From Modestobacter marinus (GTDB lineage Bacteria; Actinomycetota; Actinomycetes; Mycobacteriales; Geodermatophilaceae), in the NCBI RefSeq assembly GCF_019799945.1, contig NZ_JABGCH010000003.1:248001-312000 (forward strand): 64,000 nt of DNA, given 5' to 3'. The position numbers were made by a program, and so were the translations under genes. The notes below the pieces were generated by a model, which ran no database searches, was not told where the DNA came from, and saw only the letters and a list, made by a program, of their open reading frames with translations. Positions 16,498 to 23,502 of this stretch are shown here, piece after piece. Position 1 is the stretch's first letter; each line of letters begins with the position of its first letter.

Positions 16498-17624
16498 GCC
16501 GGCTGGTGCGGCTGGGCGCCGGCCTGTCGGTGCTGGGTGCGGTGCACGCGGCGGTGAACACCCGGCTGCTGCGCCGTCCGCCCGCCGTCCCCCCGCCGGT
16601 GCGGAGCCGGGTGGCCGTCGTCCTGCCGGTGCGCGACGAGGCCGAACACGTGGCCGGCTGCCTGGCCGCCGTCCTCGACCAGCGGGGCGTCCCGGGCCTG
16701 CGGGTCGTCGTGGTCGACGACGGCTCCACCGACGGCACCGCCGACCGGGTGCCCGCCGACGAGCGGGTGCGGCTGGTGCGGGCAACCCCGCCCGGCCCGG
16801 GCTGGCTGGGCAAGCCGAACGCCTGCGCGCAGGGCGCGGCGGCGGCCGGGGACGTCGACGTGCTGGTCTTCCTCGACGCCGACGTGCGGCTGATGCCCGA
16901 CGCGGTCGCCGCCGCGGTGGCCGTCCTCGACGACGCGGGCCTGGACCTGGTCTCCCCCTGGCCGCGGCAGCTGACCGGCAGCGCCGCCGAGCGGCTGGTG
17001 CAGCCGCTGCAGCAGTGGCTGTGGGCGACCCTGCTGCCGCTGCGCCTGGCCGAGCGGTCGCCGCGCCCCTCGCTGGCGGCGGCGAACGGGCAGTTCCTCG
17101 TCGTCCGGCGCGCCGCCTACACCCGGGCCGGCGGGCACGCCGCAGTCCGCGGCGAGGTGATCGAGGACGTCGCCCTGCTGCGCGCGGTCAAGTCCGCCGG
17201 CGGCCGTGGCGTGGTGGTCGACGGCTCGACGCTGGCCGCCTGCCGGATGTACGCCGGCTGGCCGGGCGTGCGCGACGGCTACGCGAAGTCGCTGTGGTCC
17301 GCCCTCGGCGGGCGTCCGGCCGCGGCCGCCGCGGCGGCGGCCGCGCTGAGCCTGGTCTGGCTGCTGCCGCCGCTGGCCGCGCTCGCCGGCTCGCGCGCCG
17401 GGCTGCTGGGCTGGGCGGCCGGGGTGGCCGGCCGGGCGGTGACCGCGCACGCCACCGGGGGCCGCGCCTGGCCCGACGCGCTGGCCCACCCGGTGTCGAT
17501 CGCGCTGCTCGACGTGCTGGTGGCCCGCTCGCTCGCCGGCCACCGCCGCGGCTCGTTGCGCTGGCGCGGCCGCGCGGTGACCGGCGCGCCGGAGGGCCCG
17601 GCCTCCCGCAGGATGGAGCGGTGA
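16494..17624 (+). CDS. cruG: Family 2 glycosyltransferase, CruG type
   Basis: A 376-residue protein. An N-terminal hydrophobic stretch precedes the GT-A domain with VVLPVRDEAEHV, VVVDDGSTDGTAD and the DxD metal site FLDADV. The acceptor motif is GEVIEDVALLRAVKSAGGRG. Three or more hydrophobic helices follow at the C-terminus. The arrangement is that of CruG, which adds a sugar to the hydroxyl left by CruF. The gene overlaps cruF and the flavin reductase gene by 4 bp. Confidence 0.8.
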   Translation: MSRLVRLGAGLSVLGAVHAAVNTRLLRRPPAVPPPVRSRVAVVLPVRDEAEHVAGCLAAVLDQRGVPGLRVVVVDDGSTDGTADRVPADERVRLVRATPPGPGWLGKPNACAQGAAAAGDVDVLVFLDADVRLMPDAVAAAVAVLDDAGLDLVSPWPRQLTGSAAERLVQPLQQWLWATLLPLRLAERSPRPSLAAANGQFLVVRRAAYTRAGGHAAVRGEVIEDVALLRAVKSAGGRGVVVDGSTLAACRMYAGWPGVRDGYAKSLWSALGGRPAAAAAAAAALSLVWLLPPLAALAGSRAGLLGWAAGVAGRAVTAHATGGRAWPDALAHPVSIALLDVLVARSLAGHRRGSLRWRGRAVTGAPEGPASRRMER

Positions 17625-18265
17625 CCTCCGCCCGCGTGCACTTCGACCCCGCCGAGATGGAGAGCGCCGCGTTCTACCGGGTGCTCAACTCGATCGTCGT
17701 CCCCCGGCCGATCGCCTGGGTGTGCAGCCGGTCGGCCGAGGGCGTGCTCAACCTCGCCCCGCACTCCTTCTACACGGTGGCCTGCGTGCAGCCGCCGGTC
17801 GTGCAGTTCACCTCGGTGGGCCGCAAGGACTCCCTCACCAACGTGGAGGAGACCCGGGAGTTCACCGTCAGCCTCACCCCGGAGTCGCTCTTCGAGCAGG
17901 TCAACGCCACCGGCACCGACTTCCCGCCGGAGCAGGACGAGGCGGAGCACACCGGGGTCGCGCTCGAGCCCAGCGAGGTGGTCGGCGTGCCGCGGGTCGC
18001 GGAGTCGCCGGTGTCGATCGAGTGCACCCTGCAGGGCACCGTGTCCTTCGGCGACAGCACCGTGGTGTTCGGGCGGGTCGTGCACGTGAGCGCGTGGGAG
18101 TCCGCCGTCCGGGACGGCCGGCCGCGGATCGAGCACCTCCGGCCGCTGGCCCGGCTCGGCGGCAACGAGTGGTCGACGATCGGCGAGGTCAAGGAGATCC
18201 GCCGGATCCCCTACCGCCGGTGGTCGGAGGACCCGGACATCGGCGAGCGCCTGCGCGGCGGCTGA
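17621..18265 (+). CDS. Flavin reductase-like FMN-binding split-barrel protein
   Basis: A 214-residue protein of the flavin reductase-like domain family. FMN-binding segments are FYRVLNSIVVPRPIAWV and NLAPHSFYTVACVQPPVVQF, and the tail contains LARLGGNEWSTIGE. It may supply reduced flavin or act as an oxidoreductase by itself. It ends the carotenoid operon; a link to pigment chemistry is inferred from the 4-bp overlap with cruG. A 12-bp hairpin follows its stop. Confidence 0.8.
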   Translation: MTSARVHFDPAEMESAAFYRVLNSIVVPRPIAWVCSRSAEGVLNLAPHSFYTVACVQPPVVQFTSVGRKDSLTNVEETREFTVSLTPESLFEQVNATGTDFPPEQDEAEHTGVALEPSEVVGVPRVAESPVSIECTLQGTVSFGDSTVVFGRVVHVSAWESAVRDGRPRIEHLRPLARLGGNEWSTIGEVKEIRRIPYRRWSEDPDIGERLRGG

Positions 18266-18268
18266 CAT

Positions 18269-18299
18269 CCCGGGGGCAGAAATGGCCTCTGCCCCCGGG
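18269..18299. terminator. Bidirectional hairpin terminator, 12-bp perfect stem
   Basis: CCCGGGGGCAGA and its exact complement around a 7-nt loop. The hairpin fills the gap between the converging flavin reductase and adenosine kinase genes, 3 nt from one stop and 1 nt from the other. Confidence 0.9.
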
Positions 18300-18300
18300 G

Positions 18301-19278
18301 TCAGGACGGCAGGAAGGGCGCGACCTCGTCGGCGGCGTCGGCGCCGAAGGCGTCGGCGAACCGTCCCAGGAAGTGCTCCCGGGGCAGCGCGTACTCCTGC
18401 GTGCCGACGACCTCGACGGCGGCGGTCGCCACCGCGGAGCCGACCTGGGTGGCCCGCTCCAGGCACAGCCCCCACTGCCGGGCCGCGACGAACCCCGCCC
18501 GCAGCGCGTCGCCGCCACCGGTGGGCTCCACCGGCTTGGTCTCCGGGACGGCGATCACCTCGATCGGCTCCGCGCCGGCCCGCTCCACCCGCACGCCGTT
18601 GGCCGCCCGGGTGGTGACCCAGGTGCCCACCCGGGCGAGCACCTCGTCGTCGTCCCAGCCGGTCTTCTGCAGCAGCAGCGCGTGCTCGTACTCGTTGGTG
18701 AACAGCAGGTCGGCGCCGTCGACGAGGTCGCGGATCATCTCGCCGTCGGCCCAGGCCAGCTGCTGGGACGGGTCGGCGAGGAACGGGTAGCCGCGGTCCC
18801 GGCACTCCTGGGTGTGCTGCACCATCGCGGTCGGGTCGTTGGGCCCGACGACGACCAGGTCGATCGCGCCGACCCGCCGCTCGACCGGCGCCAGCTCGAT
18901 CAGCGACGCCTCGCTCATCGCACCCGAGTAGAAGGAGGCGATCTGGTTGTTCGCCGCGTCGGTCGTGCAGGTGAAGCGGGCGGTGTGCTTGAGCTCCGAC
19001 CAGCGGACGCTCGCGGTGTCGACGCCGTGCCGGGTCAGCCAGGCGTCGTAGTCGGCGAAGTCGCTGCCCACCGCGCCGACCAGCACCGGGTGCAGGCCGA
19101 GCAGCCCGAGCCCGTAGGCCATGTTCGCCCCCGCGCCGCCGCGGTGCTGCACCAGGTCGTCGACGAGGAAGGACAACGAGACGTTCTGCATCTCGCCCTC
19201 GACGAACTGGTCGGCGAAGCGGCCGGGGAAGGTCATCAGGTGGTCGGTGGCGATCGAGCCGGTCACGACGACGGACAT
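18301..19278 (-). CDS. adoK: Adenosine kinase, PfkB family
   Basis: A 325-residue PfkB-type kinase that phosphorylates adenosine to AMP in purine salvage. It closely resembles M. tuberculosis AdoK (Rv2202c) as I remember it, including VTGSIATDHLMTFPGRF, SLSFLVDDLV-HRGG, HTARFTCTTDAA and FLADPSQQLA. The anion hole/catalytic motif is PTGGGDALRAGF, a variant of the usual GxGDxF. The ATG has GGGAG 8 nt upstream; an earlier in-frame start has none. It stands alone, with its own spacing from the phosphatidyltransferase gene behind it. Confidence 0.9.
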   Translation of the reverse strand: MSVVVTGSIATDHLMTFPGRFADQFVEGEMQNVSLSFLVDDLVQHRGGAGANMAYGLGLLGLHPVLVGAVGSDFADYDAWLTRHGVDTASVRWSELKHTARFTCTTDAANNQIASFYSGAMSEASLIELAPVERRVGAIDLVVVGPNDPTAMVQHTQECRDRGYPFLADPSQQLAWADGEMIRDLVDGADLLFTNEYEHALLLQKTGWDDDEVLARVGTWVTTRAANGVRVERAGAEPIEVIAVPETKPVEPTGGGDALRAGFVAARQWGLCLERATQVGSAVATAAVEVVGTQEYALPREHFLGRFADAFGADAADEVAPFLPS

Positions 19279-19345
19279 CAGGGGTCTCCCTCGGGGGACG
19301 GCGACCGGGAGGGGCACCGAGGCGGGTACAGGGTAGGAGGCGGCG

Positions 19346-20002
19346 TCAGTCGGTGAGCGCCCGGCGCAGCTGGAGCCCGAGCTGCGCGGTGGCGACCACC
19401 CCGAGCAGGCAGCCGGTGGCCGCGCCGAGGGTGGCGACGACGGCCGGGTCGACGACGCCGGACACGACCCCGGCGCCCCCGAGGGTGAGACCGGTCATCA
19501 CCACCCGGGTGGGGCGCTCCCACACCGAGATCGCGCCGGTCTCGGTGACCCCGGCCTGCCCGGCGCGCGCCCGCAGGTAGTCGGGCAGCCAGCACAGCGC
19601 GCCGAAGGCCGCGGCCAGCAGCCCCGGGACGCCGACGACCCAGAGGGCGAGCGCGTAGGCGACCTCGGTGAGCCGGTCGACCGCCGAGTCGAGGACGAAC
19701 CCGCGGCGCGACGCCCGGCCGCCGGCGATCGCCAGCGCACCGTCGAGCGAGTCCAGCAGGCCGGACAACGCGACCAGCAGCCCGGCGGCGACCAGCCAGC
19801 CACCCCCCGCGGCCGCCGGGGCCACCGCCGCGGCGGCCACCAGCAGGCCGGTGGCGGTCACCGCGAGCGGGGACACCCCGGCGAGCGGCCGGGCGAGGGT
19901 GTAGGCCAGCGTGAGCCAGCCGCGGACCAGCCGGCTGTCGTCCGGACCGGCGTCGCCGTGCCAGCGGGACCAGGCCGCCAGGTACTCGTCGCGGCTCAGC
20001 AC
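19346..20002 (-). CDS. CDP-alcohol phosphatidyltransferase family membrane protein
   Basis: A 218-residue integral membrane protein with about six helices. The CDP-alcohol phosphotransferase motif DG-x2-A-x9-G-x3-D-x3-D is complete as DGALAIAGGRASRRGFVLD followed by SAVD; the usual Arg/Lys after the Ala is Ile. It would transfer a CDP-activated lipid to an alcohol headgroup at the membrane. The acceptor is unknown. GTG start; it is transcribed away from the lipase gene with 35 bp between starts. Confidence 0.8.
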   Translation of the reverse strand: MLSRDEYLAAWSRWHGDAGPDDSRLVRGWLTLAYTLARPLAGVSPLAVTATGLLVAAAAVAPAAAGGGWLVAAGLLVALSGLLDSLDGALAIAGGRASRRGFVLDSAVDRLTEVAYALALWVVGVPGLLAAAFGALCWLPDYLRARAGQAGVTETGAISVWERPTRVVMTGLTLGGAGVVSGVVDPAVVATLGAATGCLLGVVATAQLGLQLRRALTD

Positions 20003-20037
20003 GGGCCCAGTTGACCACGCCGGGCACAGTGGGGTGC

Positions 20038-20844
20038 GTGCTCGCCGGCTTCTCCCCCGCCCGCCGCCGCCTCCTGCTGGCCCTGCTGGGAGTCGTCGTG
20101 GCCGTCGTCCTGGCGGTCGCCGTCCCCCTGCTGACGCGGGACCACCGCCGGCCGGTACCCGCGGCCGACCAGTCGACCCCCGGGCCGGTGCTGCTCGTGC
20201 CCGGCTACGGCGGGTCGGGCGCCGCGCTGTCCTCCCTCGCCGACCGGCTGACCGCGGCCGGCCGGGACGCGACCGTCGTCGCGGTGCCCGGCCAGGGCAC
20301 CGGCGACCTGCGGGCGTCGGCCGCCGCGCTCGACGCCGCGGTCGACGAGGTGCTGGCCCGCACCGGCGCGAGGAGCGTCGACGTGGTGGGCTACTCGGCC
20401 GGCGGGGTGATCGCCCGGCTGTGGGCCGCCGACGGCGGCGCGGACCGGGCGCGGCGGGTGGTCACGCTCGGGTCACCGCACCACGGCACCACCGTCGCCG
20501 ACCTCGCCACCAGCTACGCGCCGACGGAGTGCCCGGACGGGTGCCGGCAGCTGACCACCGACAGCGACCTGCTCGCCGAGCTCAACGCCGGTGACGAGAC
20601 GCCGGAGGGGCCGACCTGGGTGTCGATCTGGACGACGGCGGACTCCACGGTCACCCCGCCGGAGTCCGCCGAGCTGGCCGGCGCCCTGGAGCTGCCGGTG
20701 CAGTCGGTGTGCGCGGACTCGACGGTGCCGCACGGGCAGCTGCCCACCGATCCGCTGGTGCAGGGCATGGTATTGGCCGAGCTGGCCGCCGGGGACCCGG
20801 TGCCGCTCACCTCCGCCGACTGCGCCCGGCTGCGGCAGGGCTGA
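20038..20844 (+). CDS. Membrane-anchored or secreted alpha/beta-hydrolase (lipase)
   Basis: About 268 residues. A basic N-terminus (ARRR) and a 21-residue hydrophobic segment (LLLALLGVVVAVVLAVAVPLL) act as signal peptide or anchor. The lipase core has the oxyanion segment VLLVPGYGGSG, the nucleophile elbow VGYSAGGVIA (Ser), SPHHGTTVA, and a C-terminal His in TVPHGQL. Two Cys pairs (ECPDGC and VCAD/DCAR) could form disulphides outside the cell. It resembles triacylglycerol lipase/LipA-type esterases. A TTG nine codons upstream is an alternative start. Confidence 0.85.
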   Translation: MLAGFSPARRRLLLALLGVVVAVVLAVAVPLLTRDHRRPVPAADQSTPGPVLLVPGYGGSGAALSSLADRLTAAGRDATVVAVPGQGTGDLRASAAALDAAVDEVLARTGARSVDVVGYSAGGVIARLWAADGGADRARRVVTLGSPHHGTTVADLATSYAPTECPDGCRQLTTDSDLLAELNAGDETPEGPTWVSIWTTADSTVTPPESAELAGALELPVQSVCADSTVPHGQLPTDPLVQGMVLAELAAGDPVPLTSADCARLRQG

Positions 20845-20857
20845 GCGCCCGGGGACC

Positions 20858-20863
20858 TACGGT
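20858..20863 (+). promoter_or_regulatory. -10 box TACGGT, leaderless start of the unknown 185-aa gene
   Basis: TACGGT lies 6 nt before the GTG and 13 nt after the lipase stop. Confidence 0.6.
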
Positions 20864-20869
20864 GCCTCC

Positions 20870-21427
20870 GTGGCGTACGACGTGCAGGCCGAGAGCGTGC
20901 GGCTCATCGCGGACGGGCTGACCGAGGACCCCGCCCGGCTGAGCCGGCGCCGCCGCTTCGCCGCGATGGCCGTCGACGTCGACGGCGACGTCGCCTGCAC
21001 GAAGTTCGTGCGGCGCAGCGTGGGCTCCTTCGAGCACCTGTGCCACGTCCTGGTGCGTCGCGGAGCCGACTGGGTGTACCTGGGCGGCGGCGGCAGCGGC
21101 GCGGAGACCGACGGCCTCGAGGACCGGCCGGGCGCCCGGGAGCTCGGCGGGCACGTGGTGGTGCAGGGCAGCGGAGGGGTGGCCGACGACGCCGGCCGGC
21201 GGATGCCGTGGGGCGGGCGCTGGATCAGCTACGCGGAGCTGCGGGTGAGCGCGGCCGCCGCGAGCGTGCACGTCGGGGACCGGGTGCTGTCCGTGCCGCG
21301 CCACGGGCACGTCGTCGTGATTTGGACCGGCCGGCGCGCACCCGTCGCCGTGGCCCACGGCTCCGACGGGCGCCCGCTCGCCGGCGTCGGCCTGCCCGGG
21401 CGGAGGGGCCCCGCCGAACTCCGTTGA
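20870..21427 (+). CDS. Conserved-looking protein of unknown function (185 aa)
   Basis: I do not recognise this family. The start is fixed by a TACGGT box at leaderless spacing. The middle holds GADWVYLGGGGSGAE and RPGARELGGHVVV, and the rest is rich in beta-forming segments (VVVIWTGRRAPVAVAHG). There is no signal peptide. Two internal Cys residues (VACTKF, EHLCHV) are far apart. A -35 element of the next promoter overlaps its stop codon. Confidence 0.65.
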   Translation: MAYDVQAESVRLIADGLTEDPARLSRRRRFAAMAVDVDGDVACTKFVRRSVGSFEHLCHVLVRRGADWVYLGGGGSGAETDGLEDRPGARELGGHVVVQGSGGVADDAGRRMPWGGRWISYAELRVSAAAASVHVGDRVLSVPRHGHVVVIWTGRRAPVAVAHGSDGRPLAGVGLPGRRGPAELR

Positions 21428-21452
21428 CCGGAGGTTGGGGACCCGTCATCGT
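21424..21452 (+). promoter_or_regulatory. Promoter TTGACC-N17-CATCGT for the ThrRS-paralogue leader
   Basis: A near-consensus -35 (TTGACC) and a -10-like CATCGT are separated by exactly 17 bp. The -10 ends 6 nt before the leader-peptide ATG, so the leader would be translated from its first base. The -35 overlaps the upstream stop codon. Confidence 0.7.
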
Positions 21453-21458
21453 CGCTGC

Positions 21459-21512
21459 ATGCCCATCGCACTGGCCGCCACGACGCCGGAGAGTCTCCGG
21501 CACCTCGTGTAG
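21459..21512 (+). CDS. Leader peptide with tandem Thr codons (17 aa)
   Basis: The short frame reads MPIALAATTPESLRHLV and stops with TAG. Two adjacent ACG (Thr) codons at residues 8-9 sit just before a hairpin. The peptide precedes a terminator-like palindrome and then a threonyl-tRNA synthetase paralogue, which fits a ribosome-mediated attenuator sensing threonyl-tRNA. It was recognised from context and promoter spacing, not from homology. Confidence 0.65.
   Translation: MPIALAATTPESLRHLV
21485..21501 (+). promoter_or_regulatory. Attenuator hairpin 1:2 (GCCGGA-N5-TCCGGC)
   Basis: The hairpin begins on the last base of the second Thr codon. Its 3' part, GTCTCCGG (21493-21500), can instead pair over 8 bp (one G-U) with CCGGGGAC at 21532-21539 in the terminator stem, giving an antiterminator. 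A ribosome stalled at the first Thr codon would leave that segment free; a ribosome at the stop codon would cover it. Confidence 0.55.
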
Positions 21513-21526
21513 CCAGCGCACGGCAC

Positions 21527-21554
21527 GAGCCCCGGGGACCGGTCCCCGGGGCTC
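21527..21554 (+). terminator. 28-bp perfect palindrome, putative attenuator terminator
   Basis: GAGCCCCGGGGACC joined to its exact complement, located between the leader peptide and the ThrRS-like gene. There is no T-run. As the 3:4 stem of an attenuator it would stop transcription when threonyl-tRNA is plentiful. Confidence 0.65.
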
Positions 21555-21595
21555 TCTGCTGTCGGCGGCCGGTCCCTCCCCCGAGAGGAAGCGAC

Positions 21596-22825
21596 ATGGA
21601 TCCCGACCACTCCACCGTCGGACGGGCCCTCGACCTGTTCGACACCACCCCCGCCGTCGGCGCCGGGCTGCCGCTGTGGCTGCCCGACGGCGCGGTCGTC
21701 CGCGCCGAGCTCGAGCGGTTCGCCCTCGAGCAGGCCCTGGCCTCGGGCTGCCGGCGGGTCTACACCCCGGTGCTGGCGAAACGTGAGCTGTTCGAGCGCT
21801 CGGGGCACTGGGACAAGTTCTCCGCCGACATGTGGCCGGAGATGGTCGTCGGCGGCGAGAGCTTCGTGCTGCGCCCGGCCAACTGCCCGCACCACACCCA
21901 GGTCTTCGCCGCCCGCCCGCACAGCCACCGGGACCTGCCCGTGCGGCTGGCCGAGCTCGGGTCGATGTTCCGCAGCGAGCTGTCCGGCGTGCTGGCCGGG
22001 CTGAGCCGGGTCCGGCAGATCAACCTGGACGACGCCCACTCCTTCTGCCGGCCCGACCAGGTCGTCGCCGAGGTGCGGCTCGCGCTGGACGCGATCCGGC
22101 ACTGCTACGCGGTGCTCGGCATCGAGGTCAGCCGGTTCCGGCTGTCGGTGCGCGGCCCCGGCGGCCGGTACCTCGGGGACGACGAGCAGTGGCGCACCGC
22201 CGAGGCCCAGCTCCGGGAGGCGCTGGACGACGCCGGGCTGGCGTACGAGGTCGCGCCCGGGGAGGCCGCGTTCTACGGCCCGAAGATCGACGTCCAGGTG
22301 ACCGACCGCCGCGGCCGCGAGGAGACCCTGTCCACCGTGCAGGTCGACCACAACCAGCCCGAGCGGTTCGGCCTGACCTACGTCGGCGCGGACGGCCGGA
22401 AGCACCGGCCGGTGATGGTGCACCGCGGCCTGCTCAGCTCGATGGAGCGGCTGACCGCGATCCTGCTGGAGTCCTCCGCCGGCCGGCTGCCCACCTGGCT
22501 GGCCCCGGTGCAGGTCCGGGTCCTCCCCGTCGGCGAGCAGCACGCCGGCCCCGCGGGGGAGCTGGCGGCGGAGCTGGCCGCGGCGGGGATCCGCGCGGTC
22601 GTCGACGAGCGCGGATCGCTCCCCGCCCGGGTGCGGGAGGCGCACGAGCGGCGGGACGCCTACGTCGCCGTCCTCGGGGACGCCGAGGTGGCCGCGGGCA
22701 GCGTCGCCGTCTCGGCGCCGGGGCTGCGGCCCCGGGCGGTGCTCCCCCGGGCCGAGCTGCGGCGACGCCTGGGCGAGGAGGTCGCCGGCCGCCGCCGGGA
22801 GCGCTCCGTCGTGGCCGGGCGATGA
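21596..22825 (+). CDS. Short threonyl-tRNA synthetase paralogue lacking TGS and editing domains
   Basis: A 409-residue class II synthetase. Normal bacterial ThrRS has about 640-690 residues; here the TGS and N2 editing domains are absent and the protein starts at the catalytic core. All three zinc/threonine ligands are kept: Cys in RPANCPHHTQVF, His in LDDAHSFC and His in VMVHRGLLSS. Motif 2 (MFRSELSG) and motif 3 (SSMERLTAILLE) are present, as is the anticodon-binding domain. It should therefore be able to make Thr-tRNA but not edit Ser-tRNAThr in cis. GAGAGGAA precedes the ATG. It could be a stress, resistance or specialised copy; the main thrS must be elsewhere. Confidence 0.88.
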   Translation: MDPDHSTVGRALDLFDTTPAVGAGLPLWLPDGAVVRAELERFALEQALASGCRRVYTPVLAKRELFERSGHWDKFSADMWPEMVVGGESFVLRPANCPHHTQVFAARPHSHRDLPVRLAELGSMFRSELSGVLAGLSRVRQINLDDAHSFCRPDQVVAEVRLALDAIRHCYAVLGIEVSRFRLSVRGPGGRYLGDDEQWRTAEAQLREALDDAGLAYEVAPGEAAFYGPKIDVQVTDRRGREETLSTVQVDHNQPERFGLTYVGADGRKHRPVMVHRGLLSSMERLTAILLESSAGRLPTWLAPVQVRVLPVGEQHAGPAGELAAELAAAGIRAVVDERGSLPARVREAHERRDAYVAVLGDAEVAAGSVAVSAPGLRPRAVLPRAELRRRLGEEVAGRRRERSVVAGR

Positions 22826-22854
22826 GTGCGGCGACCAGGAGGAGTCCTACGCCC

Positions 22855-23502
22855 ATGCCCAGACTCCGCGTGTCCAACCTGTCCGTGTCGCTGGACGGCT
22901 ACGCCGCCGGGCCCCGCCAGAGCACCGACGACCCGCTCGGGGTGGGCGGCGAGCAGCTGCACACCTGGATGTTCGACACCCGCACCGGCCAGGCGGCCCA
23001 CGGCGGGTCCGGCGGGGCGACCGGCGTCGACGACGACTGGCTGGCCCGCAGCGAGACGGGCATCGGCGCGACGATCATGGGCCGGAACATGTTCGGCCCG
23101 ATCCGCGGCGAGTGGACGGGGCCGGCGTGGACGGGCTGGTGGGGCGAGGACCCGCCCTTCCACCACCCGGTGTTCGTGCTCACCCACCACCCACGGCAGC
23201 CGCAGGAGATGGCCGGCGGGACGACGTTCACCTTCGTCAGTGACGGCATCGAGTCCGCGCTGGCGCAGGCGTTCGCGGCGGCGGAGGGCGCGGACGTGCG
23301 GCTCGCCGGTGGCGCAGCGACGGTCCGGCAGTACCTGCGGGCCGGGCTGGTCGACGAGCTGCACGTGGTCGTCGTCCCCGTGCTGCTCGGCTCCGGCGAG
23401 CGCCTGCTCGGCGACCTCGCGGACGCCCCGCCCCTGACCTGCGCCGAGTACGAGGCCTCCCCGGCCGCGGCGCACTACCGGCTGGTGCGCGCTAGCTCCT
23501 GA
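22855..23502 (+). CDS. Dihydrofolate reductase-like (RibD C-terminal) family protein
   Basis: A 215-residue protein with the DHFR/RibD fold: NLSVSLDGYAAGP at the start, GATIMGRNMFGPI for cofactor contact, and DVRLAGGAATVRQYLRAGLVDELHV before the C-terminal strands. It probably binds NADPH; the substrate is unknown. The chosen ATG is preceded by GGAGGA. An ATG 33 bp earlier overlaps the ThrRS stop (ATGA) and is a real alternative. The 3' end overlaps the converging aminotransferase gene by 11 bp. Confidence 0.8.
   Translation: MPRLRVSNLSVSLDGYAAGPRQSTDDPLGVGGEQLHTWMFDTRTGQAAHGGSGGATGVDDDWLARSETGIGATIMGRNMFGPIRGEWTGPAWTGWWGEDPPFHHPVFVLTHHPRQPQEMAGGTTFTFVSDGIESALAQAFAAAEGADVRLAGGAATVRQYLRAGLVDELHVVVVPVLLGSGERLLGDLADAPPLTCAEYEASPAAAHYRLVRASS

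Noticed and set aside
21428-21595. T-box riboswitch before the ThrRS paralogue
   Set aside because: No specifier-loop/AGTA architecture and no T-box sequence. The short translated leader and overlapping hairpins fit a ribosome-mediated attenuator better.
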